In this document: positions 8,294-15,936 of the stretch, in pieces
How positions within the stretch are numbered: the first letter of the stretch is position 1
Layout of the letters: every line of letters starts with the position of its first letter
NCBI RefSeq assembly: GCF_000429465.1
Contig: NZ_KE386906.1
Location: 1 to 64,000, forward strand
Length of the DNA: 64,000 nt
Source: Algoriphagus vanfongensis DSM 17529
GTDB lineage: Bacteria; Bacteroidota; Bacteroidia; Cytophagales; Cyclobacteriaceae
Direction of reading: 5' to 3'
Notes under the pieces: generated by a model
The model's input: only the letters and a program-made list of their open reading frames with translations
Told to the model about the DNA's origin: nothing
The model's database searches: none
Program-made: the position numbers and the translations under genes

Positions 8294-9964
8294 TTAATAG
8301 CCAGGGTTTTGTGTCAAAACATTACTTGCAGAGAGGGCAGAAGTAGGTACAGGAAAACGATTTAAGTGGTCTGAACCAGAAGGTTGATGATCCCACCATT
8401 CTTCTGTAGTGAAGAAGCCTAAGCGAATTAGATCAGTTCTTCTTCTTCCTTCACCCAAAAATTCAATACCCCATTCGTCAGCCATCCTGTAGAGGTCTAG
8501 GTTACCTGAAGTAGCTGGGTTTGGGTCCGCTCCATTTTCAAATGCTCTTCTTCTTACATCATTTATGAGGCTTGCTGCTGTATCACTGTCTCCCAGTCTT
8601 AATTTGCACTCTGCAAGCATCAAATATGCCTCAGCTAGCCTAAACGCAGGATGGTCAGCCCCCCATCTAAGGCTTAGATCTGTGCTGGAAGGGATTGGGA
8701 TTTTAACCAGTCTAACTCCGGTGTTTTCTTCTCCTGATGCGATATTGGAGGGGAGCTCCTCAACAGATGAATAGGTTTGCCCTACTTCAGAAAATCTTCC
8801 TACCTGATCAACAAATACCAAAGGCTTTCCATTGTATTCTTCATTACCAGTAACTTCAGCCCCGGTGACTGGTGATGTTTGATCCCCGATTAGAAACATA
8901 CCTTCATAATTTCCATTTCCTAAGTATCGGTATGGTTTTTTTCTTAAATCTCCATCATCAAACTTTTCGTATGGTGATCCAAGCTTGAAATCATTCCTGT
9001 ATAAATCCCCGTTTGGTTTTCTAGATGGTTGCAAGTGTGTCCCGTTATTTGATCCCAAATCAACATCGAAGTAAATCCTGGAATTGTAATGGTACATATG
9101 ATCGTAATGAGTGTACTCTAATCTATTAAATTCAGAAGGAATGGACCAAATGATTTCATTTGATTGGTTATTATTGAAATGATGAGGGCCCCGCCAATCT
9201 GAATCAAGACTGTATTCACCGTATTCTCCAGAAATTATATCCTCTGAAATAGTTGCAGCTTCTTGATACATGTCTACACCGATGTATGCTTCGGCGTTGA
9301 AGTAGAGTCTTGCGAGCATCAAGGCAGCTGCTCCTTTGGTTATAGCTCCTTCCAGCGGAGCTCCTACTTCTCGAGGAGGCAAATCGACTAATGCCTGCTG
9401 TAGCAAAGCTTCGATATGGTCGAATGTTTCTTGTTCGGTACTTCTGGGCACATTTTCCTGATCTAGACTTGTGAATATGGGAAGTCCCCCAAAAAAGTCT
9501 AGCCCCCTTAAATAGAAGAAAGCTGTCAGAGCATCTAGTTGACCTAAATGGGCTGCTTTATCTGCATCGGTCAATGCCAAACTCTCATAGTCAAGATTAC
9601 CCAGATCCTGTTTTACGTCAAGGGCTAATGCCACTCCTTGGAGCGTACCTCTCCAAGTCCCAAATAGTTGCGATTCATCGGGGGTCCATTCGTGATGTTG
9701 ATAGCGGGCATACCTTCCTCCATCATACCAGTGTCTTCCCTTTGTCGTTCTAGCAAATTGATCTGCGGAGAATTCCTGAGCTATCCATCGATCTCCTGTA
9801 AGGTACCACCTAGCATGTGTGAAAGGTCTATATAGTGCGGCTAATACATCTCCTTCAGTTTTGAAGAATGTTTCCGGGACCACTTTATCATACCAAACTT
9901 CATCTAAAGAGCAACTTGTCAGTGCTGCTGTGATTGCGATGATTATGTATTTTTTGAATTTCAT
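8294..9964 (-). CDS. SusD/RagB family surface glycan-binding lipoprotein
   Basis: 556 residues. It has a lipoprotein signal (ITAALTSCSLDEV, lipid-anchored Cys about residue 18), the usual early FFKTEGDVLAAL helix, TPR-like helical segments, and the family's typical ends (AEAYLMLAECKLRLGD, WGIEFLGEGRRRTDLIRLG, and a terminal LTQNPGY). SusD proteins form the hinged lid over a SusC TonB-dependent channel and capture oligomeric substrates. It follows the susC gene by 18 bases in the same transcription unit. No glycoside hydrolase or other enzyme that would reveal the substrate is adjacent, and no sigma/anti-sigma or hybrid two-component regulator is next to it. Confidence 0.93.
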   Translation of the reverse strand: MKFKKYIIIAITAALTSCSLDEVWYDKVVPETFFKTEGDVLAALYRPFTHARWYLTGDRWIAQEFSADQFARTTKGRHWYDGGRYARYQHHEWTPDESQLFGTWRGTLQGVALALDVKQDLGNLDYESLALTDADKAAHLGQLDALTAFFYLRGLDFFGGLPIFTSLDQENVPRSTEQETFDHIEALLQQALVDLPPREVGAPLEGAITKGAAALMLARLYFNAEAYIGVDMYQEAATISEDIISGEYGEYSLDSDWRGPHHFNNNQSNEIIWSIPSEFNRLEYTHYDHMYHYNSRIYFDVDLGSNNGTHLQPSRKPNGDLYRNDFKLGSPYEKFDDGDLRKKPYRYLGNGNYEGMFLIGDQTSPVTGAEVTGNEEYNGKPLVFVDQVGRFSEVGQTYSSVEELPSNIASGEENTGVRLVKIPIPSSTDLSLRWGADHPAFRLAEAYLMLAECKLRLGDSDTAASLINDVRRRAFENGADPNPATSGNLDLYRMADEWGIEFLGEGRRRTDLIRLGFFTTEEWWDHQPSGSDHLNRFPVPTSALSASNVLTQNPGY

Positions 9965-9982
9965 TTTTCTGGTATTTTGGGT

Positions 9983-12976
9983 TTAGAAATTAGCTTGAAC
10001 ACCTAGCATAAATGTCCTAGTTTGGGGATAGGTTGCTCTTTCTTCAAAGCCTGGGTCCAAACCGTTGATGTTTACTTCTGGATTAAGACCTGAATAGTTT
10101 GTCAGTACGAGAAGATTTTGTCCAGTTGCATATACTCTCAATCCCTTTAAATATTCGGTCTTTTTTAGATTAAAAGTGTATCCCACAGAAAGTACATCCA
10201 GCTTTAGAAAGTCACCTTCTTCTATCCAGTAGTCACTGAGCTCTTTTTCTCCTGTGATGTGTTTTTGTTTTTCATAATTTTCTTCCAAAACATTTCTTCC
10301 TTCGAGAGGAATGCCGTAATAGAAGTTGGGCATGTTAAAAATATCATGTCCAACCCATGCTCTGAAGTAGGCCCCAACATCAAAATTTTGAAAGTTGAAC
10401 TGATTGTTCCAAGAAAGAATCAATTTTGGAATTGCATTTCCAATAAACTGCTTGTCCTCATCTGTTTTGGTTCTTTCGGTGACATCAAAAACTTCTCCGT
10501 CAGCTCCCTCTAACATCCAGTTTCCATCTTCTGTAAAACCGGCAAACTTCCAGACATAGAATTTCCCAATTGGTTCACCGGGAAATAACCGGACTGCATT
10601 CCCGGGACTGCCAGGGGCAGGAAAGCTCATTCTATCCCAAAATGTCTGATTACCCCAAAGGCTTACCAACTCACTTTTATAAGAAGATCCGATAAAAGTG
10701 GTAGTATATTGAAAGTTTGGCTTATTGACGGCATTCCAATTAATTTCAGCTTCCCAGCCAGCATTAGTTAAAACTCCAACATTCATTGTTGTTTTGTCAT
10801 GTATTGCAGGTGGTTGAGGTACTGATATATCATAAATCAAGTCATCCACGTCTCGACGGAATACATCGAATCTACCATATACACTTCCGTCAAGAATAGC
10901 AAAGTCAAGACCTATATTGTACTCTTTTTTTGTTTCCCATTTCAAATCTGTATTTTGGTTATGAGAGACTCCATATGTTCTTCTCCACTCACCATTCATA
11001 AGCCACCAAGTGTCTGGTCCATACATTCTGGTAGCAACACCTGGAGCAAATCCTTCATTTCCTGTTTCTCCATATCCAGCCCTTAGTTTTAGAGTAGTGA
11101 ATATGTTTTGATCTTGCATGAAGGACTCATTGCTTATATTCCAACCTATTGATATGGCGGGAAACATACCCCATCTATTTCCCTCAGCAAACTTGGATGA
11201 TCCCTCTCTTCTTAAACTGGCAGTTAAAAGATATCTATTGTCAAAGTTATAGTTAACCCGGCCAAAGAAAGCCATTAACCTCACTCTAGGGTTTTTATAA
11301 GAACCAAGTCCAGCTCTTCCCTCGGCTAGAAATCTACCAGTTCCTAAATCATTTTCCTCAATGCCATCTACAGCAAAATCTGAATTGTTTGCGTTAAATC
11401 CTTGCCCATTGAACTCTTGAAAACTATACCCTAAAACTGCATTGAAGTTATTTTTTCCAAAGATGGAGTTATAGGTAGCAAATGTTTCGAAAGTCCTACT
11501 CTGTGACTCGGAGTAACTTTGGCTTGCGTAGCCTGCAACTCCTTCATCTAGTGAAGTTTTGTGTTGTGCAGAACGCCAATAGGTGCCATAGTCATTGTTG
11601 TTCACAATTGAATATCTTCCTGTTATGAAGAAATCATCGGTCAGATTCAATACTAGACTGGTAGTATTGAGTAAGTAATTATACTTTCTGTCATCTGTTC
11701 TAAGTTTTATATCAGCTACAGGGTTATACCAATCATACCCTCCGGTCCAAACATTCAGTCCGTTTGGATGAGTTGGATCATATGGGGTTTCAGTTGGATT
11801 CAACTGGATAGCCATTCGAAAAATATCATTGTTAGAAAAGGTGGACTTCCTGTTGCTGTAAGAGAGATTATTACTGATTTCTAAGAATCCTTTGAACATA
11901 GTAAAGTCTGTGTTGATCCTAGCCTGGATATCTTCTCTTGTGGATCCAATAGCCAAACCCGTGGCGTCTCTCTGGCTCACAGTTGCTCTGATTCTAGCTT
12001 GTTCTACACCACCATTTAAACTAATCACATTCCTATATGCGAATGGGTTTTTGTTGGTGACTTCCTCAAACCAGTCAGTGTCATAGCCTAGGTCTTCTCC
12101 AATTCCTTCCTCGAGGAACCTTTCAGTACTTAAAGGTTTATTGTATCTCCTTACAGTTTCCACAAACATCTCTCCTGTATAGCTGACTGAAAGTCCACCT
12201 GCTTTGGCAGATTTTGTGGTGATTAATATTACTCCTCCCGAAGCTCTTGTCCCATAAATTGCTGCACCTGAGGCATCTCTCAGTACTTCGATTGATGCAA
12301 TGTCTTCTTTCACGACTGTGTTAATATCACCGCCGGGTACTCCATCGATGACTATCAAAGGTCCTTGGGATGCATTGACACTGTTTACTCCTCTTAATTG
12401 AACTGAAACGCCTGCGTTTGGATCAGTGCCATTAGATGATTGGACGCTTAGGCCAGGTACTTTTCCCTGTATGGCCATTAAAGGAGACACTGTGCCAGCT
12501 ACAAAGTCATCTTCGTTCAGTGAACTGACTGCACTTGTAAGATTTTCTCTGTTGACGGAACCGTAACCAACTACAACTACTTCATCTAAGGAAGATATGT
12601 CTTCTTTGAATGTTACATTTATTTCCGTCTGATTTGTTATCTCAAAACTTTGAGATTCATAACCGATGAAAGAAAAAACCAATGTGGCCCCTTCTGGTAC
12701 AGTGATAGAATAGCTTCCGTCAATATCTGTAACGGTTCCAGTTCCAGATCCGAGGACGGAAACCGTAGCGCCTGGAACTGGTTCTCCTGTTTCATCTTTC
12801 ACTATACCTTTGATTTCAACATCGGCAAGTTCCTTATGATAAGAAATGTTATCAAAGGGGATGCTTAGGTTTAAATTGTGGGAATAGACCTGATTGTAAG
12901 TAGTTAACTGTAGCCAGATTAAAATCATGAACAGTTTGGCGATCTTTTTTGACCACCTGTGTAAGGCTGTTTTCAT
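9983..12976 (-). CDS. SusC/RagA family TonB-linked outer membrane transporter
   Basis: 997 residues. It has an N-terminal export signal, then a carboxypeptidase-regulatory-like beta-sandwich (IKGIVKDETGEPVPGATVSV, about residues 53-130), a TonB box-like DEVVVVGYG, a plug domain (LRGVNSVNASQGPLIVIDGV ... GVILITTKSA) and a large beta-barrel ending in aromatic F (TFMLGVQANF). SusC proteins import substrates bound by SusD across the outer membrane using TonB energy. The length is normal for the family, and no STN domain is visible, so direct sigma-factor signalling is unlikely. It is the first gene of the unit, with an 805-bp upstream region that holds paired palindromes. Confidence 0.95.
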   Translation of the reverse strand: MKTALHRWSKKIAKLFMILIWLQLTTYNQVYSHNLNLSIPFDNISYHKELADVEIKGIVKDETGEPVPGATVSVLGSGTGTVTDIDGSYSITVPEGATLVFSFIGYESQSFEITNQTEINVTFKEDISSLDEVVVVGYGSVNRENLTSAVSSLNEDDFVAGTVSPLMAIQGKVPGLSVQSSNGTDPNAGVSVQLRGVNSVNASQGPLIVIDGVPGGDINTVVKEDIASIEVLRDASGAAIYGTRASGGVILITTKSAKAGGLSVSYTGEMFVETVRRYNKPLSTERFLEEGIGEDLGYDTDWFEEVTNKNPFAYRNVISLNGGVEQARIRATVSQRDATGLAIGSTREDIQARINTDFTMFKGFLEISNNLSYSNRKSTFSNNDIFRMAIQLNPTETPYDPTHPNGLNVWTGGYDWYNPVADIKLRTDDRKYNYLLNTTSLVLNLTDDFFITGRYSIVNNNDYGTYWRSAQHKTSLDEGVAGYASQSYSESQSRTFETFATYNSIFGKNNFNAVLGYSFQEFNGQGFNANNSDFAVDGIEENDLGTGRFLAEGRAGLGSYKNPRVRLMAFFGRVNYNFDNRYLLTASLRREGSSKFAEGNRWGMFPAISIGWNISNESFMQDQNIFTTLKLRAGYGETGNEGFAPGVATRMYGPDTWWLMNGEWRRTYGVSHNQNTDLKWETKKEYNIGLDFAILDGSVYGRFDVFRRDVDDLIYDISVPQPPAIHDKTTMNVGVLTNAGWEAEINWNAVNKPNFQYTTTFIGSSYKSELVSLWGNQTFWDRMSFPAPGSPGNAVRLFPGEPIGKFYVWKFAGFTEDGNWMLEGADGEVFDVTERTKTDEDKQFIGNAIPKLILSWNNQFNFQNFDVGAYFRAWVGHDIFNMPNFYYGIPLEGRNVLEENYEKQKHITGEKELSDYWIEEGDFLKLDVLSVGYTFNLKKTEYLKGLRVYATGQNLLVLTNYSGLNPEVNINGLDPGFEERATYPQTRTFMLGVQANF

Positions 12977-13645
12977 AGCGTAATTAGTTAATTGGGTTGT
13001 TGTTATAGATAAATAAGGAAAAGCCTATTCTCTAAAAAAGAAATAATTAGTAGGTATTAATACTAGTTATGACTTCTTTAGTAATTCTGTACTATCGGGA
13101 CAATTTGCACCCGGTTAATCAAAAAGATAAAAGCTTTGAAGTACAATGGTAAAAGCTTTTATGCTGGTAAAATATTTAGCCCTGAATGACACAGGAACTG
13201 ATCAGCTGGTCTATTTTAAATCTAGTGAAAAAGAAAAATTTAAGATTGATTTTTCGTGTTATTTTGAATAATAGTAAATGAATGGTTTTTATTTAATGTA
13301 AGCGGCATAATATGAATTAATCAATATAAAATTGTATTAAATGATCATATGTATTGTGTTATACAATAATACCATGTGCCAAATCTATTGACTGCCCCAC
13401 GTTTAAAAATTATTCCAATACCACCTTAAGTCATCTTTGGTGCCATTTACCTTTTTAATTTTTGAAATGTTTTGAGCCTGTCAATTGGCATATCAGCATC
13501 TTGCCTGATTTTCAAAATCACTGACTTTGAGTTTAGCTATGACGCCAGTTTGCAACAAAGGGAATACGTCAATCGTTTGGTTACCGACGTTAGCTTTGAT
13601 TCAAAAGAAATAACCTGTGGAGGCATATCAGGCCCCTTCTATTTT
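12977..13645. other. Long intergenic region upstream of susC
   Basis: No credible gene is seen. The susC-proximal part is AT-rich and probably holds its promoter, though I could not find an exact TTTG/TAnnTTTG pair. An open plus-strand stretch from about 13472 (with QQREYVNRLVTDVSFDS) runs straight into the terminator at 13646 with no good start codon. It could be the tail of a decayed gene, but I do not recognise it. Confidence 0.4.
13129..13160 (-). promoter_or_regulatory. Paired palindromes upstream of susC (candidate operator)
   Basis: AAAGCTTT occurs as a perfect palindrome at 13130-13137. AAAAGCTTTT, also perfect, occurs at 13151-13160. Their centres are 22 bases apart, about two helical turns, which would place two dimeric sites on one face of the DNA. 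They lie about 150-185 bases ahead of the susC start. Binding by a regulator is inferred; none is encoded nearby. Confidence 0.35.
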
Positions 13646-13690
13646 AAAGCACATACACAAACTGTTAGTATGTGTATGTGCTTTTTTTTT
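13646..13690 (+). terminator. Strong intrinsic terminator with no obvious gene before it
   Basis: A perfect 14-bp stem (AAAGCACATACACA at 13646-13659 with its complement at 13671-13684) and an 11-base loop are followed by nine T on the plus strand. No complete plus-strand gene precedes it; either a decayed gene or a non-coding transcript ended here. On the minus strand it lies after the integrase stop at 13782 and could also end that transcript, since the left flank is A/T-rich. Confidence 0.75.
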
Positions 13691-13781
13691 AAACTTAAAT
13701 AACAAGTATGGTTAAAATAGATCGCTATCTCCAGTTGAATAACTTCAATTATTGTTGATGGACATTCAATTAGTTGTGGGT

Positions 13782-14996
13782 TTATGACAGTTTTTTCCTT
13801 AATGCCATCATATCATGACTGATTTTGGTATCCAAGATCTTTGCGTAATGCTGAGTTTGTTTTAGTGACTTGTGACCTAGCATTTTTGATACAGTTTCGA
13901 TAGGGACACCATTGCTCAAGGTAACTGTTGTTGCGAAGGTGTGACGGGCAATATGGAAGGTGAGAGGCTTGTTTATTTCACAGAGATCTGCTATTTCCTT
14001 TAAATAGGAATTCATTTTTTGATTACTCAGAACGGGAAGGACATGAGTTCCGTCTATGCAAGTAGGGTGATCTTTGTATCTGTTGATTAAGTCAAGTGCT
14101 TTGGGGAGTAGGGGAAGTCGTGTTGGGGTATCTGTTTTCCTCCTTTTAGTAAATATCCATTGTTCTCCATCTATTCCCGTAACTATCTGGGACCGGCTAA
14201 GTAACTTTACATCTATGTAGGCGAGTCCAGTAAAGCAACTGAATAAAAAGATGTCTTTGACATGATTCAGTCTGTCAGTAGCAAATTTCTTGTTCTCTAT
14301 GCGTTTGATTTCCTCATAGGTTAAGAATATCCGATGGACTTCTTTTTTAACCATTTTGAATCGGATGAACGGATCTCTATCCAACCAACCACTCTTTAAG
14401 CAAATCAAGACGATCTTTTTAAAATTGGCCAGATACTTAACTGTCGTATTGTGGCTGCAATTCTGAACTGTTTTAAGCCAAAATGAATAAGAGGAAATAA
14501 AGTCATAGTCCAGTTTATGGATTTCTAGATCTTCTCTCTTGTATTTCCATTTGATAAAAGCTCTGGTGTGATCCAATGAAGTTCGAAATCGCTGCAGTGT
14601 ACCCGGTGCATATTCTTTATGGAGCAGGGCCTCTACCTGGTCATTATGTTCCTGATAAATTTCAAGAATCATCTTTTTCTTTTCACTCACTCCCAAAAGA
14701 ATATTCCTAATACCTTCTGCAGTTACTTCCTCGTCCTTGTCCAATAGGATCTTTTTTGCTTGGAGGCTTTTATAATAAAGCGTATCCAAGAGAGAGTTAA
14801 TGGTTTTTGCCTCTTCAGAATTTCCTATGGCTCTACCTGAAGTAGGGTTCCAAATAGACGGGTTGCATAATCTCTTGGTTGACAGTTCTTTAGATTTCCC
14901 ATCAACTGTAATGCGAAGGTAGATGTACCTTTCATTTGTTTTGTTTTTTTTGGATTGCTTTAAAAAGAAGAGCAAACCGAAGCTTTTTTCTAGCAT
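13782..14996 (-). CDS. Tyrosine recombinase/integrase of Bacteroidota mobile elements
   Basis: 404 residues. It has the arm-binding-like N-terminal domain common to this group (MLEKSFGLLFFLKQSKKNK), a SAM-like core-binding domain (about 110-205) and a catalytic domain (about 215-400). Catalytic residues seen are Lys287 (TKRRKTDTP), His348-x-x-Arg351 (HIARH), His375 (LGHKSL) and nucleophile Tyr384 (HYAKI). The position of the first catalytic Arg is Ala259 (CFTGLAYIDV); a missing Arg I is known for IntDOT-type integrases, which recombine at imperfectly matched cores. It lies 354 bases from the 3' end of tRNA-Ser and is transcribed away from it, so it probably integrates and excises the element that starts left of 15.3 kb. 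Confidence 0.92.
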   Translation of the reverse strand: MLEKSFGLLFFLKQSKKNKTNERYIYLRITVDGKSKELSTKRLCNPSIWNPTSGRAIGNSEEAKTINSLLDTLYYKSLQAKKILLDKDEEVTAEGIRNILLGVSEKKKMILEIYQEHNDQVEALLHKEYAPGTLQRFRTSLDHTRAFIKWKYKREDLEIHKLDYDFISSYSFWLKTVQNCSHNTTVKYLANFKKIVLICLKSGWLDRDPFIRFKMVKKEVHRIFLTYEEIKRIENKKFATDRLNHVKDIFLFSCFTGLAYIDVKLLSRSQIVTGIDGEQWIFTKRRKTDTPTRLPLLPKALDLINRYKDHPTCIDGTHVLPVLSNQKMNSYLKEIADLCEINKPLTFHIARHTFATTVTLSNGVPIETVSKMLGHKSLKQTQHYAKILDTKISHDMMALRKKLS

Positions 14997-15142
14997 GACG
15001 CACTGATTTTGGTTAATAAAACTCGAAATATAAGCTCTAAATCACAAGAAGGTTAATTATTGAACATGTTGATATTCAATGTTCTATAAGGATTTCAGTG
15101 CGTCTTTTTTTTGAATCCAAGGACTACACGAATGACGCACTG
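14997..15142. repeat. Three copies of CAGTGCGTC around the integrase start
   Basis: The 9-mer CAGTGCGTC occurs on the minus strand at 14997-15005 (directly ahead of the integrase ATG), on the plus strand at 15096-15104 and on the minus strand at 15134-15142. Three exact 9-mers in 150 bases, in both orientations, suggest integrase arm sites or autoregulatory sites. The copy touching the start codon could block translation or transcription when bound. Confidence 0.5.
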
Positions 15143-15182
15143 GGATTACAGGCAATTGTGAAAATTATAGTGGTTTGGACAC

Positions 15183-15213
15183 AAAAAAACCTGTAATTCC
15201 AAAAATCACAGGT
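15183..15213 (-). terminator. Terminator-like hairpin upstream of integrase
   Basis: ACCTGTAATT (15189-15198) pairs with AATCACAGGT (15204-15213), with one G-U pair in the minus-strand RNA, followed on the minus strand by a T-run (15188-15183). It is one of three such hairpins in a row between tRNA-Ser and the integrase gene. Confidence 0.5.
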
Positions 15214-15228
15214 TGTCCCAATTTGAGT

Positions 15229-15260
15229 GAAAAAAGCATTTTTGTTTTTTTTAAAATGCT
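15229..15260 (-). terminator. Second terminator-like hairpin upstream of integrase
   Basis: AGCATTTT (15235-15242) pairs with AAAATGCT (15253-15260). Read on the minus strand the stem is followed by six T. The stem is A/T-rich and therefore weak. Confidence 0.4.
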
Positions 15261-15296
15261 GATTATCAATACTTTCTGAATAAAATTCCTAGAAAA

Positions 15297-15334
15297 TAAA
15301 AAGGGTTACTGATTTTTGATTCAGTAACCCCTTG
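15297..15334 (-). terminator. Terminator of tRNA-Ser
   Basis: On the minus strand GGGTTACTGA and TCAGTAACCC form a perfect 10-bp stem followed by TTTTTATTTT, starting about 20 bases after the tRNA 3' end. Confidence 0.85.
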
Positions 15335-15350
15335 GCTTTCTTGGCCTTTT

Positions 15351-15442
15351 TGGCAGAGAGTGGGGGATTCGAACCCCCGGTACGGTTTGACCCGTACGAC
15401 AGTTTAGCAAACTGCTGGTTTAAGCCACTCACCCAACTCTCT
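15351..15442 (-). tRNA. tRNA-Ser (anticodon GCU)
   Basis: A 92-nt cloverleaf. The acceptor arms AGAGAGT and ACTCTCT pair over 7 bp, followed by discriminator G and an encoded CCA. The anticodon arm CAGTTTGCTAAACTG exposes GCT, which reads AGC/AGU serine codons. The long variable arm (GTACGG/CCGTAC stem) is typical of serine tRNAs, and GGTTCGAATCC is the T-loop. The adjacent integrase makes its 3' end a plausible attachment site, although the tRNA and its terminator are intact. Confidence 0.95.
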
Positions 15443-15482
15443 GTTTAGCCTCTATACGGAGAATGTCTCCCCAAAGGCGATG

Positions 15483-15515
15483 CAAATATAAAGTAAATGA
15501 GAAGATTTTAACAAA
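15483..15515 (-). promoter_or_regulatory. Bacteroidota-type promoter of tRNA-Ser
   Basis: On the minus strand TATATTTG (15490-15483) fits the TAnnTTTG -7 element exactly, and TTTG (15515-15512) fits the -33 element with a 21-base spacer. Transcription would start near 15476, about 35 bases before the mature tRNA. This is the best match to the sigma-ABfr consensus that I found in the window. Confidence 0.7.
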
Positions 15516-15608
15516 CATTCTTCCCAGGGAATAAAACTTTAGAGGAGGATTTGCTTAATCAATTGAATTTCAACTTAAATAATTTACGTTTTTTCTGAAT
15601 AATTCCTG

Positions 15609-15637
15609 AAAAATACCCGGAACCGGGTATTTTTTTA
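15609..15637. terminator. Perfect terminator hairpin just before a small ORF
   Basis: AAAAATACCCGG and CCGGGTATTTTT are complementary over 12 bp around a two-base centre, followed by further T on the plus strand. It ends about 22 bases before the ATG at 15659, and no plus-strand gene lies before it. It may be an attenuator of the small ORF or the end of a short non-coding RNA. Confidence 0.65.
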
Positions 15638-15658
15638 CCAAATCAAGCCCTTAATTTT

Positions 15659-15931
15659 ATGTCAATAACTTTTAAGCCCATGATTGTTCAAGTAAGTAAT
15701 GCCACATTTTTAATCGAAAACTGTTCGACTCAAAAGAGCTGTTTTTCCATCAAGTCCGATTCCATGGAAGAGCTCTTGAGGTTGTTTGGTTCGTCCAAAA
15801 ATATCCAGTTTGTACCGGGAGAATACCCGTATCAGGTCAATATCTGTAGACAGGAGTTTTCAAATTCTTTGATTTTATTGATCAAAGAGATCGACTACAC
15901 CAATTTTTCAAAATTGGCTACATATTGCTGA
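15659..15931 (+). CDS. Small protein of unknown function
   Basis: 90 residues from ATG 15659; a second ATG at 15680 would give 83 residues (MIVQVSNATF). No signal peptide or membrane segment is seen. Alternating hydrophobic and polar residues suggest a small alpha/beta fold. I do not recognise the family. The hairpin directly upstream makes its expression interesting. It converges on the propeller lipoprotein gene with 5 bases between the stops. Confidence 0.55.
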   Translation: MSITFKPMIVQVSNATFLIENCSTQKSCFSIKSDSMEELLRLFGSSKNIQFVPGEYPYQVNICRQEFSNSLILLIKEIDYTNFSKLATYC

Positions 15932-15936
15932 TCGTT

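Noticed and set aside
13472..13702. Open frame of 76 codons on the plus strand
   Set aside because: No good start, it reads through a perfect terminator, and the C-terminus is encoded by the hairpin and T-run. Not called as a gene; noted as a possible remnant.
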